Assembly (NCBI GenBank): GCA_046331705.1
Contig: JAXLQJ010000042.1
Span: 1 to 64,000 of the forward strand
DNA length: 64,000 nt
From: JADJOY01 sp046331705 [NCBI: bacterium]
GTDB taxonomy: Bacteria; JADJOY01
Direction: 5' to 3'
Within the stretch, counting starts at the first letter, position 1. Each line of letters opens with the position of its first letter. Below, piece after piece: positions 1 through 8,537 of this stretch. Below the pieces are notes generated by a model, which saw only the letters and a program-made list of their open reading frames with translations, searched no databases and was not told the origin of the DNA. The position numbers and the translations under genes were made by a program.

Positions 1-39
1 GAGCGCGGCGCTCCGGCGAGACGCGCGGCGCCGCGCCGC

Positions 40-978
40 TCAGTGGATGATCGGGCCGGTCACGACGACCTCGAACGCGTTGCCGGGGATGCGCCCCAGA
101 TCGTGGAGGTGATCGTCGTCCCAGCGCGGATCCGGCGCGCCGCTCACGTACCAGTCGCTGCCGTTGTCGGCGACGAACATCCCGTACTTCTTGAGCGCGG
201 CGCAGATGACCTGCACCTCGCTGCTGAGCGTCGCGCAGCTGTAGCCCGACTTCATGCGCAGCCTGAGCCCCATGGGCGCGTAGCTCGCGTTGGTGTAGCT
301 CGACGCATGGTGGGTGGCGGGATGGATGAACCCCTTCTGCGTCTTCGAGACCGTGAAGCGCAACGCGTGGTCGATGACCCCCTCTTCCACGACCTCCGCG
401 TAGCGCACCAACCCGGGATAGACGGGCAGCCCGGCGGCATCCGCCGAGGTCCAGTAGTCCGGGCGCAGCGCGTTGCTGCTGAGATCGAAGTAGGCACCCG
501 AGCCCGCCGTCCACGACGCGCCGCCGTTCACGGGATGAGCGTTCCAGAGCTCCCACAGCTCGCAGCGCTCGTGATCCACCACCAGCACGTGACGATCACC
601 GGTGCCGTTCGGCCCGCCCTCGATGGGCGCGTCCGGCGGAATCGGATACGGGCCTGGATCGCTCTCGTCGTCGTAGTCGAACGAGACCGCCACGCGTGGC
701 TGCGAGGCCGTCACCTCGACGTAGGGAATGCCGTTGGGCGCGCCGTTCCACACGGTGCCGAAGTCGGGGTGAAGAAACTTCGCGGCGCCGATCGCCGCGA
801 TGTAGTTCCCCGAGTTGGGATCCACCGCGTAGCTCGAGATGTCCGTGTTCCACGGGTTGTCGAGCGGCAGATCCGTGCACACCTTGCACCCGGGCAGCAA
901 CGCCGCCACGACCACCGTCGCCGCCGCCACCCGCGAGCGCAGGTCCCGATTCGATCCACTTCCGAGTCGCACCGACAC
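40..978 (-). CDS. Conserved secreted (probable lipo-) protein of unknown function
   Basis: About 312 aa. I chose the GTG at 978 because a GGAG lies 8 nt upstream and it gives a normal N-terminus: basic residues, a hydrophobic stretch (AATVVVAALLPGC) and a cysteine at about residue 31 that may be lipidated, although Pro at -2 is unusual for a lipobox. The open frame continues upstream to 1125 but that part looks non-coding. The mature protein is rich in Trp, Tyr and Asp, with segments such as VDHERCELWELW, YWTSADAAGLPV, IDHALRF and YGMFVADNGSDWYVSG. I recall these blocks from secreted hypothetical proteins of actinobacteria and proteobacteria. No catalytic motif is recognised, so the function is unknown. 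The next gene downstream would lie outside the window. Confidence 0.75.
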   Translation of the reverse strand: MSVRLGSGSNRDLRSRVAAATVVVAALLPGCKVCTDLPLDNPWNTDISSYAVDPNSGNYIAAIGAAKFLHPDFGTVWNGAPNGIPYVEVTASQPRVAVSFDYDDESDPGPYPIPPDAPIEGGPNGTGDRHVLVVDHERCELWELWNAHPVNGGASWTAGSGAYFDLSSNALRPDYWTSADAAGLPVYPGLVRYAEVVEEGVIDHALRFTVSKTQKGFIHPATHHASSYTNASYAPMGLRLRMKSGYSCATLSSEVQVICAALKKYGMFVADNGSDWYVSGAPDPRWDDDHLHDLGRIPGNAFEVVVTGPIIH

Positions 979-1203
979 CAGTCGTGCTCCTTCTCCCCTG
1001 CTTCGCCAGTGAACGTGGAGCATGGCGAGTGCCAACGGGGCGCTCCGCCCGCCATCGTGAAGCGCGAATCGATCCGGTGAGTTGGCGGATCGGGTGCCGA
1101 CCGCGAAGCGCGTCCAGCGAGACAATCCGGCACCCGCTTGACGGTCGGTGACGATCTTGGGCCGCGCCGCGACGAGTGCGGACCAGCGCTCCCGGCGAAC
1201 CGC

Positions 1204-1995
1204 TCAGCGCGGTGGGATCGCGAATCGCTCGCCGGGGGCGAGCAACTTCACCCGTGCCGTCGCGAAGCGCGCGCGCGCATGCCGCTCGAGGCGCCGGGCG
1301 GGCGCCGCCATGGGCTCGGCAGAGAGGCGAAACGTCGCGTGATGGATCGGGACGAGGAAACGCGCGCCCAGCTCGTCGAGACCGTCGAGGGCGTCCTCGG
1401 GCGCCATGTGGAAGCGGCGAAACGGCGGCGGCGAGTAGGCTCCGATCGGCAGCAGCGCGACGTCGATCTCGAAGCGCCTGCCCACCTCGCCGTATCGATC
1501 ACACCGGCCGGTATCCCCGGAGAACATCACGGTCAGCCCGTGGTGCTCGACGATGAAGCCGCCGTAGCTGGTACGTCGCCGCCACGGCGCGCGACCGCCG
1601 AAATGCGTGGCGGGAATCGCCGTCACGCGCGCGCCGCACGGCAGCTCCGTGCTCTCGAACCACGCGAGCGTTCGCACGTCGCGAAACCCCACGGCCTCGA
1701 CCAGGTCGGCGTAGCCCGGCGCGACGACCACCGGCGGCGGTCGATCGCCACTGGCGCGGCGCAGTGCACGCAGGCTGGGCAGATCGAGGTGATCGTAGTG
1801 CGCGTGCGAGACCAGGACGCCGTCGAGCGGCACCAGCTCGCGCACGTGGGGGGGCGGTGGCGCCAAGCGCCGCACCACGACACCGACGAAACGCGACAAC
1901 ACGGGGTCGGTGAGAAATCGCGCGCCGCCCAGCTCGATCAACGCCGTCGCGTGGCCAAGCCACCGCACCGAGTCCGGGCCTCGCGGGTCGTTCAT
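1204..1995 (-). CDS. MBL-fold metallo-hydrolase (UlaG/NAPE-PLD-like)
   Basis: 263 aa from ATG at 1995. The open frame extends upstream to 2199, but similarity to the fold begins at MNDPRGPDSVRWLGHAT. The metallo-beta-lactamase signature SHAHYDHLD (HxHxDH) binds the dinuclear metal site. Further conserved parts are the opening WLGHATALIELGGARFLTDPVL, the FSGDTG block and a late PIHHATFRL histidine. This layout (strand, 'TDPV', HxHxDH, 'SGDTG', 'LLPIGAY') is that of the UlaG/NAPE-phospholipase D-like branch, cytoplasmic hydrolases of phosphodiester or lactone bonds. The substrate cannot be told. It is 55 bp downstream of, and co-directional with, the next hypothetical gene. Confidence 0.88.
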   Translation of the reverse strand: MNDPRGPDSVRWLGHATALIELGGARFLTDPVLSRFVGVVVRRLAPPPPHVRELVPLDGVLVSHAHYDHLDLPSLRALRRASGDRPPPVVVAPGYADLVEAVGFRDVRTLAWFESTELPCGARVTAIPATHFGGRAPWRRRTSYGGFIVEHHGLTVMFSGDTGRCDRYGEVGRRFEIDVALLPIGAYSPPPFRRFHMAPEDALDGLDELGARFLVPIHHATFRLSAEPMAAPARRLERHARARFATARVKLLAPGERFAIPPR

Positions 1996-2050
1996 GGCGA
2001 TCGAGTGTAAGGGGTGGTCCGCGCACCCACCAGCACGCGAGCGAGCGTGA

Positions 2051-2884
2051 TCAGCGCGGCGACGGCGGCTCGTCACGCTGCAGCGGCGGCGCGAGCGCCC
2101 GAAGATCGTGCGACTGGCTCGGCTCGCCCCGCTCGAGGTCCGCGAGCGAGTAACGCTCCAATCGACCCGAGCGCGCGACGATGAGGAACCCAAACGCATC
2201 CCACTCGGCCCATGTCACATCCGCGCCGAGCTGAACGTGAGGCGTGTCGATCGAGAACCGATGACGAGCGGCTGTCCCGTCCGTCGAGAGGTGCAGTCTT
2301 GGGTGCGCGCGAGTCGGGCACGCCGACCACGCTGCGAACGGGTAGGCAGCCGCGCTGCGTGCGACGAGCGGGGGATGAGGGTCACGCGTCCAACCGTTGC
2401 GGCGCATCCGCGCGGCGAGCACGCCGTCCCGCATCCGGTAGAGCGAGGACTCGAGCGCGAACGGTAGCGCTGCGGGGTCGTCCTGTCCGGACGCCCGCAT
2501 GCGCCACCACGCGCGCGGGACCGGCTCGTCCGCGTCGAGCACGAGCCGCTCCGGCTCGACCCACACACCGCCGCCGAACCACGTGCCACAGCCCTCCCAG
2601 CTGCGGAACGTCGCCAGCCACGGCGGCCGACAGATGCCCGTCCAGGCGGTCGTTCCATCCGCACCCACGGCGAAATAGACCATCCACTGGCCGTCGAACG
2701 AGAGGTCGCAGCGCTCAGCGTGGATCCGCCCCCGAAACCACGAGCCCGGCTCGAGGGTGTCGTCGGCGGTGTTCCACCGCAGGACGTGGATGTGCTTGCT
2801 TCGCACACGGGCCAACACGACGACCACCGACGCGTGCCGCGCGGCCAGGAAGTGGATGCGCGGCGGGATCGACGCGGGCCTCAC
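2051..2884 (-). CDS. Conserved hypothetical protein, WD-like beta-rich
   Basis: 277 aa from a GTG at 2884, with no strong ribosome-binding site visible. No signal peptide or membrane segment stands out. The central portion (GSWFRGRIHAERCDLSFDGQWMVYFA, written here in parts: GSWFRGRIHAERC then DLSFDGQWMVYF) resembles a family of hypothetical proteins of cyanobacteria and myxobacteria that look like partial beta-propellers, with regular Trp and Gly-Asp turns. I do not recognise a function. It is on the same strand as the MBL hydrolase (55 bp) and the acyl-CoA dehydrogenase (35 bp upstream), so it may be at the tail of that transcript. Confidence 0.7.
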   Translation of the reverse strand: MRPASIPPRIHFLAARHASVVVVLARVRSKHIHVLRWNTADDTLEPGSWFRGRIHAERCDLSFDGQWMVYFAVGADGTTAWTGICRPPWLATFRSWEGCGTWFGGGVWVEPERLVLDADEPVPRAWWRMRASGQDDPAALPFALESSLYRMRDGVLAARMRRNGWTRDPHPPLVARSAAAYPFAAWSACPTRAHPRLHLSTDGTAARHRFSIDTPHVQLGADVTWAEWDAFGFLIVARSGRLERYSLADLERGEPSQSHDLRALAPPLQRDEPPSPR

Positions 2885-2919
2885 GGCCGGGAGACTACCG
2901 CGAGCGCCGAGCGCGCCGG

Positions 2920-4041
2920 TCAGAGAGCCAGCAAATTGGCGAGGCGCGCGCGATGGAAGGTCGCGTCACCGAGGAGGACGTCGCTCACGCGGGCGCGCCG
3001 ATAGAAGAGGTGCGCGTCATGCTCCCAGGTGAAGCCGATGCCGCCGTGGACCTGGATGAGCTCGGTGGCGGCGCGCTGGAACGCGTCACCGCAGAACGCC
3101 TTCGCGAGGCTCGCGGCCTGCGGCAGCTCCTCGGGGTTGTCGCCGGCCACCCAGCCAGCCCAATGCGCGGCAACGCGGGCGCTCTCGACCTCCAGCAAGA
3201 CCTCGGCACATTTGTGTTTCACGGCCTGGAAATAGCCGATCGGTCGTCCGAATTGCACGCGGATCTTCGCGTATTCGACGGCCATCTCGAGAGCGCGCGC
3301 CGCCGCGCCGGCCATCTCGGCGGCGAGGAGCACCGCGCCGCGATCGAGAACCCGTGCGAGCGCCGGCTCCGCGCGACCGCGCTCACCGAGCAGCCGTGCC
3401 CGCGCACCGCCGAAATCGATGCGCGCGAGCTTGCGCGTTGCATCGAGGCCGTGCAGCAACTCGGTCGAGAGCCCGCCGCCGTGGCCATCGACCACGAAGA
3501 GCGAAAGCCCCTCGTCCTCGCCGGCGCGCGCCGCGACCAGCAGCAGATCCGCGAGGTGTCCGTCGATCACGTAGCTCTTCGAGCCCTCGAGGACGTGATC
3601 CGCGCCGTCCCGGCGCGCGACCATGCGGATCTCCGCGAGGCTCGCGCCTGCGCCGGGCTCCTGCCACGCCACGGCGCCGAGGCGGGTACCCTCCGCCAGC
3701 GCGGGCAGCAGCTGGTCGCGATCCTGCTCGGTTCCCTGCTCCAGGATCAGGTCCGCCGCCAGACCGATGCTCGCGAGATAGGGTGACGGGAAGAGCACCC
3801 GTCCCATCTCCTCGAGGACGATGATCTGCTCCAGGAAGCCGAAGCCTTGGCCGCCCTGGGCCTCCGGGATGCGCAGGCCCTGCAAGCCCAGATCGCGCGC
3901 CATCTGCGTCCAGACCTGCGCGTCGTAGCCCTCGCGCGAGTCCATGAGGCGGCGCACCTCGGTGGACGCCGAGTGCGCCGCGAAGAAGCGGCGCAACGAA
4001 TCGCGAAACGCTTCCTGCTCGTCGCTGAACGCGAAGTTCAC
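2920..4041 (-). CDS. Acyl-CoA dehydrogenase
   Basis: 373 aa from GTG at 4041, 10 bp after the P450 stop. It is a flavoprotein that introduces a 2,3-double bond into an acyl-CoA. The N-terminal helical domain begins NFAFSDEQEAFRDSLRRFFA. The middle beta domain has AVAWQEPGAGASLAEI and a K-S-Y-V-I-D-G stretch. The C-terminal helical domain carries VQFGRPIGYFQAVKHKCAE and the ending VHGGIGFTWEHDAHLFYRRA. That last block is typical of the actinobacterial FadE enzymes for steroid side chains and other bulky acids, including ChsE-type half-subunits that pair with a second dehydrogenase, but no partner is adjacent. It is in an operon with the P450 under the operator pair at 5.36-5.45 kb. The exact substrate is inferred only. 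Confidence 0.92.
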   Translation of the reverse strand: MNFAFSDEQEAFRDSLRRFFAAHSASTEVRRLMDSREGYDAQVWTQMARDLGLQGLRIPEAQGGQGFGFLEQIIVLEEMGRVLFPSPYLASIGLAADLILEQGTEQDRDQLLPALAEGTRLGAVAWQEPGAGASLAEIRMVARRDGADHVLEGSKSYVIDGHLADLLLVAARAGEDEGLSLFVVDGHGGGLSTELLHGLDATRKLARIDFGGARARLLGERGRAEPALARVLDRGAVLLAAEMAGAAARALEMAVEYAKIRVQFGRPIGYFQAVKHKCAEVLLEVESARVAAHWAGWVAGDNPEELPQAASLAKAFCGDAFQRAATELIQVHGGIGFTWEHDAHLFYRRARVSDVLLGDATFHRARLANLLAL

Positions 4042-4051
4042 GGTGGCGGGC

Positions 4052-5308
4052 TCAGCGTTCGGGCGTGAAGGAGACCTGCATCTCCTTCACGCCGTTGATG
4101 AAGTTGGAGCGCAGCCGGCGCGGCTCGCTCTCGAGCTTGAGGTTCTTGAGCCGCCCCAGCACTTCCTCGAAGAAGATCTGGATCTCGAGACGCGCCAGGT
4201 GGGCGCCCATGCAGTAGTGCTCGCCGATGCCGAACGTGAGGTGCTCGTTGGGCTGGCGTGCGACGTCGAACTTGAACGGGTCGGGAAACACCGCCTCGTC
4301 GAAGTTCGCGGACAGGTGGTACATCGCCACCTTCTCGCCCTTGAGGATGGGCACGCCGCGGATCTCGGTGTCCTCGGTGAGGGTACGGCGGAAGTACATC
4401 ACCGGCGTCACCCAACGCAGGAACTCCTCGACCGCCGTGGGCATCAAGCTCGGATCGGCGTAGAGCCGCTCGAGCTGGTCGGGATGCTGGAAGAGCGCGT
4501 GCATGGCGCCCGAGATCAGGTTGCGGGTGGTCTCGTTACCGGCGACGGTCAGCAGCAAGAAGAAAGCGTCCATCTCGGCCACCGAGATGCGCTCGCCGTC
4601 GACCTCGCCGTTCATCACCACGCTGATGAGATCCGTTCCCGGCTGGTTCTGGCGCTGCTCGATCAGCTCGTTCGCGTAGCCCCAGATCTCCATGGCCACC
4701 ATGCGGCCCTGTTCCATGGAGGTGCGGAACTCGGGGTCGTCGAAGCCGATCATGCAATTCGACCAGTCGAAGAGCTTCTGGCGATCCGCCAGCGGCACGC
4801 CGAGCAGCTCGGCGATCACCTGCAACGGCAGCTCGACGGCGAGATCGGCCACGAAGTCGCACTTGCCCTTCTTGGCGACCTTGTCGACGAGCTCCCGCGT
4901 CACGCGGCGAATGTTGGGCTCGAGCTCCTTGGTCATGCGCGGAGTGAAGCCGCGGCTGATGATCCGCCGATAACGCGAATGGTCGGGCGGGTCCATGGTG
5001 AGCATCATCGCCCGCATCGCCGGCAGGTCTTCCTCGTCGTAGTCCTCGATGTTGGTGCCGCCGAGCCACGACGAGAAGAGGTTCGGGTGCGTCGAGACGT
5101 GCACCACGTCGTCGTAACGCGTGAGCGCCCAGAAGCCAGGGGCACCGCGCCCACCGGCCGGATTCCAGTAGACCGGCGCGTGCTCGCGCAGCTTCTTGAG
5201 CTTCTCGTGGGGCGGCGACACGACGTACTGATCGCAATCGTAGAGATCGAGACCAGCGACGGCGGCGGGAGCGCGCTTGCGCGCTTCGAGCTGAGTGCTG
5301 TCCGACAT
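4052..5308 (-). CDS. Cytochrome P450 (CYP125/CYP142-like)
   Basis: 418 aa from ATG at 5308, preceded by AGGAGG; the open frame runs further upstream but the real start is clear. Visible P450 signatures are the I-helix oxygen-binding motif AGNETT (about residues 256-261), the ExxR pair E295/R298 in EEFLRW, and the haem loop FGIGEHYCMG with Cys366. The combination AGNETTRN, LRWVTPVMYFRR and HYCMGAHLARLE matches the soluble bacterial group that includes CYP125, CYP142 and CYP124, which oxidise terminal methyl groups of steroid side chains or branched isoprenoids. No ferredoxin or reductase gene is nearby, so electrons must come from elsewhere. It heads a leftward operon with the acyl-CoA dehydrogenase. 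The steroid-type substrate is an inference from motifs and context. Confidence 0.93.
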   Translation of the reverse strand: MSDSTQLEARKRAPAAVAGLDLYDCDQYVVSPPHEKLKKLREHAPVYWNPAGGRGAPGFWALTRYDDVVHVSTHPNLFSSWLGGTNIEDYDEEDLPAMRAMMLTMDPPDHSRYRRIISRGFTPRMTKELEPNIRRVTRELVDKVAKKGKCDFVADLAVELPLQVIAELLGVPLADRQKLFDWSNCMIGFDDPEFRTSMEQGRMVAMEIWGYANELIEQRQNQPGTDLISVVMNGEVDGERISVAEMDAFFLLLTVAGNETTRNLISGAMHALFQHPDQLERLYADPSLMPTAVEEFLRWVTPVMYFRRTLTEDTEIRGVPILKGEKVAMYHLSANFDEAVFPDPFKFDVARQPNEHLTFGIGEHYCMGAHLARLEIQIFFEEVLGRLKNLKLESEPRRLRSNFINGVKEMQVSFTPER

Positions 5309-5359
5309 GCGAGCCTCCTCGCGCGCGAGCCACCCGTGCGACCCGCGCCGAGCGCGAAG

Positions 5360-5373
5360 TAGAACATGTTTCA
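5360..5373. promoter_or_regulatory. KstR-type operator site, promoter of the P450 gene
   Basis: The 14-mer TAGAACATGTTTCA fits the published KstR (TetR-family) consensus TnnAACnnGTTnnA exactly. It lies 51 bp upstream of the P450 start in the 168-bp divergent gap. It is one of four such sites in the window, all in the two divergent catabolic promoters. Which regulator binds it is unknown; no TetR gene is in the window. Confidence 0.65.
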
Positions 5374-5433
5374 CTTGTGCCAGCAAGGCACGAGAACGCG
5401 TTTCCGCGCCCGAAATCGGCTTGAGTAGGCGAG

Positions 5434-5447
5434 TAGAACGTGTTTCA
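5434..5447. promoter_or_regulatory. KstR-type operator site, promoter of the enoyl-CoA hydratase gene
   Basis: TAGAACGTGTTTCA fits TnnAACnnGTTnnA exactly and is nearly identical to the site 74 bp to the left. It ends 29 bp before the hydratase start, just ahead of its GGAG ribosome-binding site, a position suited to repression. Confidence 0.65.
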
Positions 5448-5476
5448 CTCGCGCCCGAAACCGACCGGAGGAGCTC

Positions 5477-6277
5477 ATGCCCGAAGCCGCGCCGCATTGC
5501 CTCGTCGAACGGGAAGATCACGTCGTCATCGTCACGATGAATCGCCCCGAGAAGAAGAACGCGTTCACTCCCCAGATGCTCGCGATCATGGCGGACGCCT
5601 GGATCCAGGGCGACGAAGACCCCACGGTGCGCGCGTTCGTGCTCACCGGCGCCGGCGGCTGCTTCTGCTCGGGCGCCGATCTCAAGGCGATGATGGGTGG
5701 CTACGGCGAGGACGAGTGGACCAAGCGCTTCCAGGAGGACTCCGATCTCCAGTGGAAGGCGCTGCTACGCCACTACCGCACCAAGAAGCCGCTGATCGCC
5801 GCCGTCGAAGGTCCGGCGATCGCGGGCGGCACCGAGATCCTCCAGGGAACGGACATCCGGGTCGCCGCCGAGGGCGCCACCTTCGGGGTCTCGGAGGTGA
5901 AGTGGGGGCTCTTCCCGCTGGGTGGCTCGACGGTTCGCTTGCGGAGGCAGATCCCGTACACGCTCGCCGCGGAGATCCTCCTCACCGGCCGTCACATCAG
6001 CGCCGCCGAGGCGAAGGACATCGGGCTCATCGGCCGCGTGGTGCCGAACGGCCAGGCGCTCGCCGAGGCCAAGAAGGTGGCCCACCAGATCGCCGAGAAC
6101 GGCCCACTCGCCGTGCAAACCGTGCTGCGCTCGTTGCGCGAGACCGAGGGAATGACCGAGAAGGACGCCCTCGCTCACGAGCTCGAGATCGGCTTCCCGA
6201 TCTTCATGAGCTCCGACGCCCAAGAAGGGCCGCGCGCGTTCAAGGAAAAGCGCAAGCCCAACTTCACGGGCACCTGA
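5477..6277 (+). CDS. Enoyl-CoA hydratase/isomerase (crotonase family)
   Basis: 266 aa; ATG preceded by GGAGGAGCTC. It hydrates or isomerises the double bond of an enoyl-CoA. Oxyanion-hole blocks are CSGADLKAM (about residues 64-72) and AVEGPAIAGGTE (109-120). The two catalytic glutamates of the hydratase class are retained at E120 (GGTE) and E140 (FGVSE), 20 residues apart as in rat mitochondrial hydratase. The FGVSEVKWGLFPLGG block resembles EchA proteins of actinobacterial steroid and terpenoid catabolism. It is the first gene of the rightward operon, with a thioesterase 19 bp downstream, and is opposite the P450 across the operator pair. Confidence 0.93.
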   Translation: MPEAAPHCLVEREDHVVIVTMNRPEKKNAFTPQMLAIMADAWIQGDEDPTVRAFVLTGAGGCFCSGADLKAMMGGYGEDEWTKRFQEDSDLQWKALLRHYRTKKPLIAAVEGPAIAGGTEILQGTDIRVAAEGATFGVSEVKWGLFPLGGSTVRLRRQIPYTLAAEILLTGRHISAAEAKDIGLIGRVVPNGQALAEAKKVAHQIAENGPLAVQTVLRSLRETEGMTEKDALAHELEIGFPIFMSSDAQEGPRAFKEKRKPNFTGT

Positions 6278-6296
6278 TGACCTCCCGAAGCGCCCG

Positions 6297-6941
6297 ATGA
6301 GCGACGATCCCGCGCACGACGCGGCCTTGGTGGCGTTGGCGGAGAACGTGCGCGGGCTCGTCGAGCGCGTGGTGCGAAGCCAGGCGACCACCGAGCAGAT
6401 CGAAGCGCTGAACGAGCAGGTGCGCGCGCTCTGCGAGAGCCTCGACCCGCACACCCGCGCCGCCGGCCCGAGCGAGCTGCCGCGCGTCTACCACGCCCGC
6501 GAGCCGCACCGCTTCCTGCCCCGCAACATGGTGAGCGGGCACCTGAACCCGCTGGCGCCGCCGGTGCAGGTCGAGATCCTGGACGACCACGTGATCGGCC
6601 GCGTCACGTTCACCCAGCCGTACGAGGGTCCACCCGGCTACGTCCACGGCGGCATGGTGGCGAGCGTCCTCGACCAGATCCTCGCGTTCGCGAACCTCGC
6701 GAGCGGCCATTTCGGCTTCACGGCGAAGCTCACGATCCGTTATCACCGCCCCACTCCGCTCTTTCGCGAGATTCGCTTCGAGGCGCGCCACGATCGGATC
6801 GACGGCAAACGCAGCTACGTCGCCGGCCAGGTCTTCGACGGCGAGGTGCTCACCGCCGATGCCGAGGGGCTCTTCGTGTCCATCGACGTCGAGCGCGCCA
6901 AGGCGTATTTCCCGCACACCGACGATTTCGGCACGGGCTGA
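6297..6941 (+). CDS. PaaI-like hotdog-fold acyl-CoA thioesterase
   Basis: 214 aa. The C-terminal half is a hotdog domain with the PaaI-type helix motif GYVHGGMVASVLDQILAF and the strand KLTIRYHRPTPLFREIRFEA. The N-terminal ~90 residues are helical and may pack against it. Such enzymes release free acid from acyl-CoA thioesters in the cytoplasm. It follows the enoyl-CoA hydratase by 19 bp, so probably shares its transcript and the KstR-type control. The specific acyl-CoA is unknown. Confidence 0.88.
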   Translation: MSDDPAHDAALVALAENVRGLVERVVRSQATTEQIEALNEQVRALCESLDPHTRAAGPSELPRVYHAREPHRFLPRNMVSGHLNPLAPPVQVEILDDHVIGRVTFTQPYEGPPGYVHGGMVASVLDQILAFANLASGHFGFTAKLTIRYHRPTPLFREIRFEARHDRIDGKRSYVAGQVFDGEVLTADAEGLFVSIDVERAKAYFPHTDDFGTG

Positions 6942-7043
6942 AGCCGTGGCCGCCGCGACGGCCCGCCGGGTCGCGCGGCGTGACGAGCTCGGCTAGCCTG
7001 GGCCCGCCGTTCCCAGAGATCTCGGCACCCACGGGAGGACCCG

Positions 7044-7583
7044 ATGACACGCTCGGCCCCGCTCGTTCTCGCGTTCGCGGCGCTCGCCCTTCCGCTCTCG
7101 ACGCGCGCCGACACCGCCGCACCCAGCGCGGCGCCGAAGCCCGCCGACTGCAGCGCGACCGAGTACCGTCAGTTCGACTTCTGGATGGGAAGCTGGGAAG
7201 TCCGCGAGCCCGACGGAAGCCTCGCCGGCACCAACACCCTCGAGCCCATCCTCGACGGGTGCGCCTTCGTCGAGCACTGGACGGGCGCGCAAGGCGGTCG
7301 CGGCACCTCGCTCAACTTCTACGACGCCGCGACGAAGCGCTGGTCTCAGACCTGGATCGACAACCACGGGCGGCCGCTGCGCCTCGAGGGCGCGTTTCGC
7401 GACGGCAAGATGATCCTGGAAGGAGCACAGCGGGACGCCGACGCGTCACGCCGTTCGCAACCGGCTGACCTGGACCCGCTGCCCAACCACCACGTGCGGC
7501 AGCTCTGGGAATCGACCAAGGACGACGGCGCCACCTGGAGCGTCGAGTTCGACGGCGATTACGCGCCGAAGCCCGCGCCCTGA
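7044..7583 (+). CDS. Conserved secreted protein with an internal double frameshift
   Basis: 179 aa as read; ATG at 7044 with GGAGG upstream. Residues 1-22 form a signal peptide (LVLAFAALALPLSTRA). The mature protein starts FDFWMGSWEVREPDG, typical of small lipocalin-like secreted families of unknown function. Residues at 7440-7476 read ADASRRSQPADLD, which breaks the family pattern. In another frame the same bases read AVRNRLTWT, and the original frame resumes with PLPNHHVRQLWES, the usual continuation. A net +1 shift near 7437-7446 and a net -1 shift near 7475-7478 (a CCC run) therefore seem to flank a misread segment. The last 25 nt overlap the convergent gene. Either a sequencing error pair or a tolerated mutation pair. 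Confidence 0.8.
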   Translation: MTRSAPLVLAFAALALPLSTRADTAAPSAAPKPADCSATEYRQFDFWMGSWEVREPDGSLAGTNTLEPILDGCAFVEHWTGAQGGRGTSLNFYDAATKRWSQTWIDNHGRPLRLEGAFRDGKMILEGAQRDADASRRSQPADLDPLPNHHVRQLWESTKDDGATWSVEFDGDYAPKPAP

Positions 7584-8344
7584 TCGCGCGCACCCACCGC
7601 CGCGCCGGCGCGGGTGAGATGCGCGACCAGGCTCGCGAGTCCCGCCGGCAGGCTGCCCTTCGCGCCGATCGCGCGGGCCACCGCACGCGCCTCGCCGTCG
7701 AGCTCGAGCAGATCGAACAGGGTCTCGTGCGCGCATCGCGCTCGGTCCTCGTCACCCGGGAAAGCGCGCGCCGACGCCAACCAGATCTTCCGCTTGAGCG
7801 CCACGAAGAGATAGATCGCGTGCCCGTTCATGTCGGCGAGCACGTAGTCGCGATCCGCGCACCACGCCGCATCGAATCGCGCCTCAAGCTCCCGCCAGCG
7901 CCGATCCTCGACGGCGCGATCGAGCAGCGCGAAGAAGCCCACCTGCGCCTCGTGATGCTCGGGCGCGGCGAGCTTCTCCAGGTGACAGAGGTCGTGGATC
8001 GCGAAGTCGAGCGCATCCGCGTGCGGCGCGGTGTCCATGTCGTCCGCGAGCAGCGACACGCAGCGCCATCCGCGCGCTTGCAGACCGAGCATCTCCCGCG
8101 CGCTCGGCTTGCGCTCGATCCAGCCGACCTTGCGCTCGCCCTTCGCCCAGGCGAGAAGGGCGCGCGGCACGGCGTCGGGGACGCGAAAGAGCCGGCGCGT
8201 CGCGAATTCCCGGAGGCGCGCGCCGTCCGCGTCGCCGTCGCTCGCGAGCGGTGGACGCCGGGCGCCGCCGAGCCAGCGCGGTCCATGCCGGCGCTCGAGA
8301 CGAGCGGCGAGGAATTCCGCGACGGGCCCGACATCGAGGTTCAC
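7559..8344 (-). CDS. Conserved hypothetical protein
   Basis: 261 aa from GTG at 8344, chosen because AGGAG sits 9 nt upstream; an open frame continues to 8755 but covers the divergent neighbour's start. No signal peptide or membrane span. It is soluble and rich in Trp, Arg and Leu, with a histidine-rich centre (FAIHDLCHLEKLAAPEHH) and a segment MNGHAIYLFVALKRK. The His/Asp/Glu cluster could bind a metal, but I do not recognise the family. It is convergent with the secreted protein gene (25-nt overlap) and divergent from the membrane glycosyltransferase gene. Confidence 0.7.
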   Translation of the reverse strand: MNLDVGPVAEFLAARLERRHGPRWLGGARRPPLASDGDADGARLREFATRRLFRVPDAVPRALLAWAKGERKVGWIERKPSAREMLGLQARGWRCVSLLADDMDTAPHADALDFAIHDLCHLEKLAAPEHHEAQVGFFALLDRAVEDRRWRELEARFDAAWCADRDYVLADMNGHAIYLFVALKRKIWLASARAFPGDEDRARCAHETLFDLLELDGEARAVARAIGAKGSLPAGLASLVAHLTRAGAAVGARDQGAGFGA

Positions 8345-8537
8345 GAGCTGGCGCTCCTGCTCGGGCGATTCGCCGCCGGCGCTTCGGCCCGCTGCGGCGC
8401 CCTTCGAATCGCGGTGGGTGTCGACTATTCTCGCGCGAGCGCCAAGGAGCGCACCGTCACGGGGAGAGGCGGCTCCACTCGCGCGCCGCGCGGCAGCCAC
8501 GGTCGTGGCGAGGGAATCACCAGGATCTTCTCGCGGT

